Assembly (NCBI RefSeq): GCF_002831665.1
Contig: NZ_CP025118.1
Coordinates: 1,426,001-1,490,000, forward strand
Reading direction: 5' to 3'
DNA length: 64,000 nt
From: Lacinutrix sp. Bg11-31
GTDB taxonomy: Bacteria; Bacteroidota; Bacteroidia; Flavobacteriales; Flavobacteriaceae
Positions 58,279 through 64,000 of this stretch are shown here, piece by piece (position 1 is the first letter of the stretch; every line of letters begins with the position of its first letter). The position numbers and the translations under genes are program-made. Under the pieces are notes generated by a model. It was not told the origin of the DNA. It saw nothing but the letters and a program-made list of their open reading frames with translations, and did not search any database.

Positions 58279-61112
58279 ATCTAAATTTTATTTCTTTTTT
58301 ATTATGTCTATTCTTATGTTTTTCGGCTTCAAGCCAAAACAAAATAGATATTAATGCTACTTTCAATATCGAAAACAAAAGCATCGCTATTGAGCAAACT
58401 ATAACGTATTTTAATGCATCAAAGGTTGCATTAGACACTATTTACTTAACAGATTGGAGTCATAGTTATTCAGCAAAAAACACACCTTTAGCAGATCGAT
58501 TTACAGAAGAGTTTAAAAACACTTTTCATTTTGCTAAAAATGAAGATCGTGGATTTACAACAATATTATCAATTAAAGAAAAAGACACAGAACCCATATT
58601 TACACGTCTTAAAAACAAGCCAGATATTATAAAAGTAGTTTTAAACAAAACACTGTCTCCAAACGAAAGTTACACACTTAAACTCAACTATATTATACAA
58701 GTGCCTAACGATAAATTTACGCGTTACGGAATTACAGACGAAGGCGATTATAATTTAAGATATTGGTACATTACTCCTGCTGTTTTTAATGGAGAGTGGC
58801 ACTATTTTAGTAACAAAAATTTAGACGATGCATTTGTACCAAAAGCAGACATTAGTTTAAAAGTCAATTACCCAAACAACTATACTTTAATTAGTGAACT
58901 AGATAAAGAGTCTACCAAAGACATAAACGAAAATGCAACTAAAACAACTATACTTAAAGGAAAAAACAGAATTAACTCAAAGCTCTTTCTAAATAAAACA
59001 GATACTTATAAAACTGTAGAAACCGATTTCTTTACTGTTGAATCTAATATAGATGAAGAAAATTTAAAACCTGAAGAAGTTGCTATTGTTACAGATAAAG
59101 TTGCAAGTTTTATAACAAAAAACTTAGGCGCTTATCCGCATAAAAAAGTGCTATTAACAAAAATTGACTACAAGAAAAGCCCAATTTATGGCTTAAACTT
59201 GTTGCCAGATTTTGTGCGTCCTTTTTCTGATACTTTTCAATATGAATTAAAAATATTAAAGTCGACATTATATAACTATCTTGAAAATACATTACTATTA
59301 AACCCAAGAGAAGACCAGTGGTTAATAGACGGTATACAAACGTATTATTTAATGAAATACGTTGAAGAAAATTACCCAGACATGAAAATTCTTGGTAAAC
59401 TCGCTAATGTTTGGGGAGTTCGAGCATTTCATGCTTCAGACTTAAAATTTAACGATCAATATAATTTCTTATACATGCACATGGCGCGTTCTAATTTAGA
59501 TCAGCCACTAAACATGCCTAAAGATTCGCTTTTAAAATTCAATAAAAATATTGCCAATAAGTATAAAGCAGGCGTTGGTTTAAAATATCTTGATGAATAC
59601 ATGGATTCTAATTCCATGAACAAAATGCTTACTCAATTTTTAATAGAAAGCAAGTTAGAGACTACAACTTCTCAAGCTTTTAAAAACTATTTAAAAAGCC
59701 ATACAGATAAAAACATTAATTGGTTTTTTGATGACTATGTAGGCACTAGTAAAAAAATAGATTTTAAAATTAAATCTGTTGAAAAAACAGATGATTCTCT
59801 TACCATTACTATTAAAAACAAAAAGGATCATTTAATGCCAGTTTCGTTATTTACTATAAAAAACGATAGTGTAATATCTAAGCAATGGATTGAAGGTTTT
59901 AAAGGCTACAAAACCATTACAATTGCAAATAATGATGCAGATAAACTAGCATTAAATTACAACACTACCATTCCAGAAATGAATTTAAGAAACAACTGGA
60001 AATCGTTAGGAGGCTTTTTATCTAACAACAAGCCGCTTCAGTTTAGATTGTTCAAAGACATTGAAGATCCCAATTATAGCCAAGTATTCTTTATGCCAGA
60101 ATTCGCCTATAATTTTTATGATGGTTTTTCTCCTGGTTTAAAGCTCTATAACAAAACGCTTTTATCTAAGAATTTTCTATATAAATTAAGCCCTAAATAC
60201 GCCATAAAAAGTAAACAAATTGTTGGTAGTGCCTCTGTAAGTTATGCAGATAGAAGACAGAATTCTCGTAACTACTATACTAAATATGGTATTGGTGGAG
60301 AATATTACAATTATGCTCCTAACCTATCCTATACTTCATACACACCGTATATTGATTTTAGATTTAGAGATCCAAATAATTTAAGAGACAATAGAAAAAG
60401 TTACTTAAACTTTAGATATGTAAATATCGACAGAGAAGTTGACCCAACTGGCGAATTTGAAACAGATGGCGAACCTAAATACAGCGTTTTTAATGCTAGA
60501 TATGGACAAAGTGATCCTAATCTAAAAAACTATAGTGCTTGGAACACAGACTTACAATTGGCTAAAAACTTTGGTAAATTATCTGCTACTGCAGAATTTA
60601 GAAAACTAACCGAAGGCAATAGGCAATACAATTTGCGCTTATACGCTGGATCGTTTTTATATAATAAAACTCATGAAACTACAAATTTCTACAGCTTTGC
60701 TTTAGATAGACCTACAGATTATTTATTCGATTACGATTATATAGGTCGCTCTGAAGAAGCAGGATTATTAAGTCAGCAATTGGTTGTTTCAGAAGGTGGT
60801 TTTAAATCGCAATTAGAGCCAGCATTTGCTAACCAATGGATTACAACTGCGAATACAAGCACAACTATTTGGCGCTATATTATGGCTTATGGTGATTTAG
60901 GATTGGTAAAAAACCACAACAAGAACCCTAAATTTGTTTACGATGCAGGAATCCGTTTAAACTTAGTTGAAGACTATTTTGAACTCTACCTTCCTGTATA
61001 TTCTAATTTAGGATGGGAAATAGCACAACCAAACTACGACCAGAGCATTCGTTTTATTGTTACTTTGTCTCCAAAGACACTACTTAAATTATTTACCAGA
61101 AGATGGTATTAA
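58275..61112 (+). CDS. M1 peptidase-like protein lacking HExxH, with C-terminal barrel-like region
   Basis: The start is a TTG at 58275 overlapping the previous stop (TTGA), needed to include the signal peptide (FISFLLCLFLCFSASSQ). The 945-aa protein has an M1-like N-domain (TLKLNYIIQVPNDKFTRYGI, WYITPAVFNGEWHYFSN), but the place where HExxH should be (about 324-345, LKSTLYNYLENTLLLNP) has no zinc ligands; WLIDGIQTYYLMKY follows as in M1 enzymes (WLxEG). From about residue 600, alternating aromatic strands (YLNFRYVNID, LSATAEFRKL, YNLRLYAGSF) suggest an outer-membrane barrel ending in Trp-Tyr. Probably an inactive peptidase homologue acting in binding; role unknown. Confidence 0.75.
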   Translation: MNLNFISFLLCLFLCFSASSQNKIDINATFNIENKSIAIEQTITYFNASKVALDTIYLTDWSHSYSAKNTPLADRFTEEFKNTFHFAKNEDRGFTTILSIKEKDTEPIFTRLKNKPDIIKVVLNKTLSPNESYTLKLNYIIQVPNDKFTRYGITDEGDYNLRYWYITPAVFNGEWHYFSNKNLDDAFVPKADISLKVNYPNNYTLISELDKESTKDINENATKTTILKGKNRINSKLFLNKTDTYKTVETDFFTVESNIDEENLKPEEVAIVTDKVASFITKNLGAYPHKKVLLTKIDYKKSPIYGLNLLPDFVRPFSDTFQYELKILKSTLYNYLENTLLLNPREDQWLIDGIQTYYLMKYVEENYPDMKILGKLANVWGVRAFHASDLKFNDQYNFLYMHMARSNLDQPLNMPKDSLLKFNKNIANKYKAGVGLKYLDEYMDSNSMNKMLTQFLIESKLETTTSQAFKNYLKSHTDKNINWFFDDYVGTSKKIDFKIKSVEKTDDSLTITIKNKKDHLMPVSLFTIKNDSVISKQWIEGFKGYKTITIANNDADKLALNYNTTIPEMNLRNNWKSLGGFLSNNKPLQFRLFKDIEDPNYSQVFFMPEFAYNFYDGFSPGLKLYNKTLLSKNFLYKLSPKYAIKSKQIVGSASVSYADRRQNSRNYYTKYGIGGEYYNYAPNLSYTSYTPYIDFRFRDPNNLRDNRKSYLNFRYVNIDREVDPTGEFETDGEPKYSVFNARYGQSDPNLKNYSAWNTDLQLAKNFGKLSATAEFRKLTEGNRQYNLRLYAGSFLYNKTHETTNFYSFALDRPTDYLFDYDYIGRSEEAGLLSQQLVVSEGGFKSQLEPAFANQWITTANTSTTIWRYIMAYGDLGLVKNHNKNPKFVYDAGIRLNLVEDYFELYLPVYSNLGWEIAQPNYDQSIRFIVTLSPKTLLKLFTRRWY

Positions 61113-61222
61113 AAGATTAAGCAATTCTTAACTTTTTTTTTAATTATTGCATAATTCTGAATTATTCGCAATTAAATTGTAGTATTATTAAAAAATTATC
61201 ATTTTTTTAAGATAGTTTCATA

Positions 61223-61253
61223 TTGCGAAAATCACTTTTATTTGCTAGATTTG
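61223..61253 (+). promoter_or_regulatory. Promoter of the E1 dehydrogenase gene
   Basis: TTG (61223-61225), 20 bp, then TAGATTTG (61246-61253), a perfect fit to the Bacteroidota -33/-7 consensus. The ATG is at 61275. Confidence 0.75.
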
Positions 61254-61274
61254 TATTTATAAAAACCAACAACT

Positions 61275-63686
61275 ATGAGCACAAATTCCGACTTAAAAAA
61301 AGAGTTATCCTTTAATGATTTTAAAGCACAAGTTTTAGAAGATTATAAGATTGCTGTTACAAGTCGAGAATGCAGCTTGCTTGGTAGACGAGAAGTTTTA
61401 ACTGGTAAAGCCAAGTTTGGAATTTTTGGTGATGGAAAAGAAGTACCACAATTAGCTTGGGCAAAAGCCTTTGCAAATGGCGATTTTAGATCTGGATACT
61501 ATAGAGACCAAACGTTTATGATGGCTATTGGAGCATTAGATATCCAAACCTTTTTCTCTGGTTTATATGCCAATACAGATTTATCTCTAGAACCAATGTC
61601 TGGTGGTCGCCAAATGGGTGGACACTTTTCTACTTTTAGTTTAGACGAAAATGGCCAATGGAACGACCTTACAAAACAGAAAAACTCAAGTGCAGATATT
61701 TCACCTACTGCAGGACAAATGCCAAGACTTTTAGGTTTAGCACAAGCCTCTAAAATTTACAGAAATGTAAAAGGAATTAATACTGATAAATTTTCTGATA
61801 AAGGAAATGAAATTGCTTGGGGAACTATAGGAAACGCAAGTACAAGTGAAGGCTTATTTTTCGAAACCATTAATGCTGCTGGTGTTTTACAAGTACCAAT
61901 GGTTGTTAGTGTTTGGGATGATGATTATGGTATTTCTGTTCACGCAAGACACCAAACAACAAAAGAAAATATTTCTGAAATCTTAAGCGGTTTCCAACGT
62001 GATAATGAAGCCAAAGGCTACGAAATTCTTCGCGTTAAAGGTTGGGATTATGTTGCACTTATTGAAACCTATCAAGAAGCAGCTAGAATTGCAAGAACAG
62101 AACACGTTCCTGTTTTAATACATGTAAATGAATTAACGCAACCACAAGGCCACTCTACTTCTGGATCTCACGAACGTTATAAAGATAAAGAACGTTTGGC
62201 TTGGGAAGCAAAAACCGATTGTAATGTACAATTGCGTAAATGGATGATAGAAACCGGAATTTCTACAGACGAAGAATTAATAACTATAGAAAAAGGAATT
62301 AAAAAAGCAGTTAGAGAGGGTAAAAAAGCCGCTTGGAATGCTTACTTAAATCCAATTTTAACTGAGCGCACAGAAATTACTGCAATACTATCTCAAGTAG
62401 CAGCATCAAGTACTAATAGAGTATTTATTGAAAAAATTAATAACGATTTACTTGCTATTCTAGAACCTTCTCGTAAAGACTTAGTTTCTGCATCAAGACG
62501 CGTTTTAAGATATTTAGTTTCAGAAAATTCTGCTGCAAAAACACAATTAATACAATGGATCGACACTTATTTTAGTGTCGTTCAACCAAAATACAGTTCG
62601 CATTTACATAATGAAACTGCTTCTGCTGCAAAGCATATAAGAGAAATTAAACCTATTTACGATGGCAGCAACGAAGAAGTTGATGGTCGTGTGGTTTTAA
62701 GAGATAATTTTGATGCCATTTTTAGTAAATATCCGCAATCATTAATTTTTGGTGAAGATGCTGGAAATATTGGAGATGTAAATCAAGGTTTAGAAGGTTT
62801 ACAAGAAAAATACGGAGAGTTACGTGTGGCAGATGTTGGAATTCGTGAAGCTACAATTATAGGTCAAGGTATAGGAATGGCAATGCGTGGTTTAAAACCA
62901 ATTGCAGAAATTCAGTATTTAGATTATATCATGTATGCATTACAAATAATGAGCGACGATCTTGCCACAGTGCATTACAGAACAAAAGGTCGCCAAAAAG
63001 CACCATTAATTGTACGTACTCGTGGACATAGACTAGAAGGTATTTGGCATTCTGGTTCGCAATTAGGAGGCGTTTTAAACTTAATTCGTGGTATTCATGT
63101 TTTAGTACCAAGAAACATGACTAAAGCTGCTGGTTTTTATAACACGTTGTTAGAAAGCGACGAGCCTGCTCTAGTTGTAGAATGTTTAAATGGTTACAGA
63201 TTAAAAGAAAAAAAACCTACTAATTTTGGAGAGTTTAAAACACCAATTGGTGTTGTAGAAACTGTAAAAGAAGGAAACGATATTACTATTTTATCTTACG
63301 GTTCTACCTTAAGAATAGTACAAGAAGTGGCAAAAGAATTATTGCAAGTTGGTATTGATGTAGAGGTTATAGATGCGCAATCTCTATTACCTTTCGATAT
63401 AAACCATGATGTGGTTAAGAGTTTAGAAAAAACAAATCGTTTAATGATTATAGATGAGGATGTTCCTGGAGGCGCTTCTGCTTATTTGTTAGATGAAATA
63501 TTAAACAAGCAAAACGGTTATCAATATTTAGATTCTGCACCAAAAACATTAGCAGCAAAACAACATAGACCTGCTTATGGTACAGATGGCGATTATTTCT
63601 CTAAACCTTCAGCCGAAGATATATATGAAGCTATTTACGAAGTAATGCACGAAAATAATCCTGATGACTATCCTAAATTGAGATAG
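61275..63686 (+). CDS. 2-oxoacid dehydrogenase E1, fused alpha and beta subunits
   Basis: This thiamine-diphosphate enzyme decarboxylates a 2-oxoacid, probably branched-chain (2-oxoisovalerate), for transfer to E2. The 803-aa protein contains the alpha part with the ThDP region GTIGNASTSEGLFFE (about 182-196), and the beta part from about residue 465 (IFGEDAGNIGDVNQGLEGL, REATIIGQGIGMAM, LVVECLNGYR, IEVIDAQSLLPFD-like). Such alpha-beta fusions are normal in Flavobacteriia. The substrate is assigned by family only. Confidence 0.9.
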   Translation: MSTNSDLKKELSFNDFKAQVLEDYKIAVTSRECSLLGRREVLTGKAKFGIFGDGKEVPQLAWAKAFANGDFRSGYYRDQTFMMAIGALDIQTFFSGLYANTDLSLEPMSGGRQMGGHFSTFSLDENGQWNDLTKQKNSSADISPTAGQMPRLLGLAQASKIYRNVKGINTDKFSDKGNEIAWGTIGNASTSEGLFFETINAAGVLQVPMVVSVWDDDYGISVHARHQTTKENISEILSGFQRDNEAKGYEILRVKGWDYVALIETYQEAARIARTEHVPVLIHVNELTQPQGHSTSGSHERYKDKERLAWEAKTDCNVQLRKWMIETGISTDEELITIEKGIKKAVREGKKAAWNAYLNPILTERTEITAILSQVAASSTNRVFIEKINNDLLAILEPSRKDLVSASRRVLRYLVSENSAAKTQLIQWIDTYFSVVQPKYSSHLHNETASAAKHIREIKPIYDGSNEEVDGRVVLRDNFDAIFSKYPQSLIFGEDAGNIGDVNQGLEGLQEKYGELRVADVGIREATIIGQGIGMAMRGLKPIAEIQYLDYIMYALQIMSDDLATVHYRTKGRQKAPLIVRTRGHRLEGIWHSGSQLGGVLNLIRGIHVLVPRNMTKAAGFYNTLLESDEPALVVECLNGYRLKEKKPTNFGEFKTPIGVVETVKEGNDITILSYGSTLRIVQEVAKELLQVGIDVEVIDAQSLLPFDINHDVVKSLEKTNRLMIIDEDVPGGASAYLLDEILNKQNGYQYLDSAPKTLAAKQHRPAYGTDGDYFSKPSAEDIYEAIYEVMHENNPDDYPKLR

Positions 63687-63705
63687 TATTTCAGCATAAA
63701 AACAG

Positions 63706-63734
63706 AGCGTTTACTTTTAGTAAGCGCTTTTTTT
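63706..63734 (+). terminator. Terminator after the E1 gene
   Basis: AGCGTTTACT (63706-63715) pairs with AGTAAGCGCT (63719-63728, one G-T pair) around TTT, followed by a run of T. Confidence 0.8.
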
Positions 63735-63774
63735 ATGCTTTAAATTATGATGTGTTTTGAAGGCTTTATTTTAG

Positions 63775-63805
63775 TTGACTTTATAAAGAAAATAAGCTAA
63801 CTTCG
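63775..63805 (+). promoter_or_regulatory. Promoter before the last, partial gene
   Basis: TTG (63775-63777), 20 bp, TAACTTCG (63798-63805), a near match to the Bacteroidota consensus (TAnnTTTG). About 105 bp before the ATG at 63911. Confidence 0.55.
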
Positions 63806-63910
63806 TTTATGAATGATATAGTTCATTGAAACGGAACTGTATCTTGAACACAAATCACAAAAAAATAAATCCTAAACTAATATTTCATTTTAAGTTCTAA
63901 AACATCAAAA

Positions 63911-64000
63911 ATGCTAACAAAAAAAGATAAAGTTCAACTAAGAGGAAATATTTTCAGACATCTTGATGGCATTGCAACTGCAACCACAATGTTTTCGTTA
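63911..64000 (+). CDS. Start of a gene cut by the window edge
   Basis: The frame is open from ATG 63911 to the edge, 30 residues (MLTKKDKVQLRGNIFRHLDG and ten more). It follows a promoter-like sequence. The fragment could be the N-terminus of a methyltransferase-type protein, but too little is visible to name a function. Confidence 0.4.
   Translation, partial: MLTKKDKVQLRGNIFRHLDGIATATTMFSL

Noticed and set aside
1..64000. tRNA or rRNA genes
   Set aside because: I saw no cloverleaf-like or rRNA-like sequence on either strand; the island uses a protein gene, not a tRNA, as its site.

Overview
The window is low-GC, AT-rich chromosomal DNA from a member of the Bacteroidota, most likely a marine-type Flavobacteriaceae. 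Supporting signs are the Bacteroidota promoter signature (TTG, about 20 bp, TAnnTTTG, for example 61223-61253), almost no Shine-Dalgarno sequences, a type IX secretion C-terminal sorting domain (57004-58278), a fused E1 alpha/beta 2-oxoacid dehydrogenase, and a sensor of the flavobacterial triple-tyrosine propeller type at the left edge.

Region 1 (1-14.8 kb) is accessory DNA on the minus strand. It holds a truncated sensor gene, small unknown genes (one with a dnaX-like slippery frameshift), a DUF2779 nuclease/exonuclease, a GIY-YIG nuclease bracketed by palindromic repeats, a type I restriction system (hsdM1-hsdS1, then fic1-hsdR1) and a second Fic gene. Both fic genes carry arrays of short operator-like dyads. 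Dispersed palindromic repeats (core CATTGCGAGGAACGAAGC) fill the gaps and have entered hsdS1 coding sequence in frame, while a second repeat type has entered hsdM1.

Region 2 (14817-41970) is a 27-kb integrative element in the 3' end of mnmE. Copies of the last 18 bp of mnmE lie at both ends, and a tyrosine recombinase with an excisionase-like HTH gene sits beside mnmE. The cargo, read from mnmE inward, is: int/HTH genes and an SF3 primase-helicase; a second type I restriction system with an extra PD-(D/E)XK nuclease (hsdR2-nuclease-hsdM2-hsdS2); a reverse transcriptase overlapping a methyltransferase-like gene; a small nuclease, a triple-repeat protein and a KAP NTPase; a WYL-regulator operon with its own nuclease; and finally a LexA-like repressor divergent from dinB-dnaE (a mutasome) next to the far att site. 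I found no relaxase or type IV secretion genes. The dispersed repeats of the flanking DNA are absent from the element, as expected for a recent arrival.

Region 3 (42-64 kb) is core genome: mnmE, rhomboid protease, lipid A-type acyltransferase, a 206-bp tandem repeat array, a class V aminotransferase, glmM, an ACP phosphodiesterase-like gene, gamma-glutamyltransferase, small membrane proteins, uvrA, a LOG-family hydrolase, a secreted EEP nuclease, an M1-peptidase-like protein lacking the zinc motif, and the E1 dehydrogenase.

The most promising uncharacterised systems are the RT/methyltransferase-like pair, the KAP cassette, the WYL operon, the Fic-operator-hsdR arrangement, a 79-bp leader shared by the two restriction systems, and the GIY-YIG gene associated with palindromic repeats.
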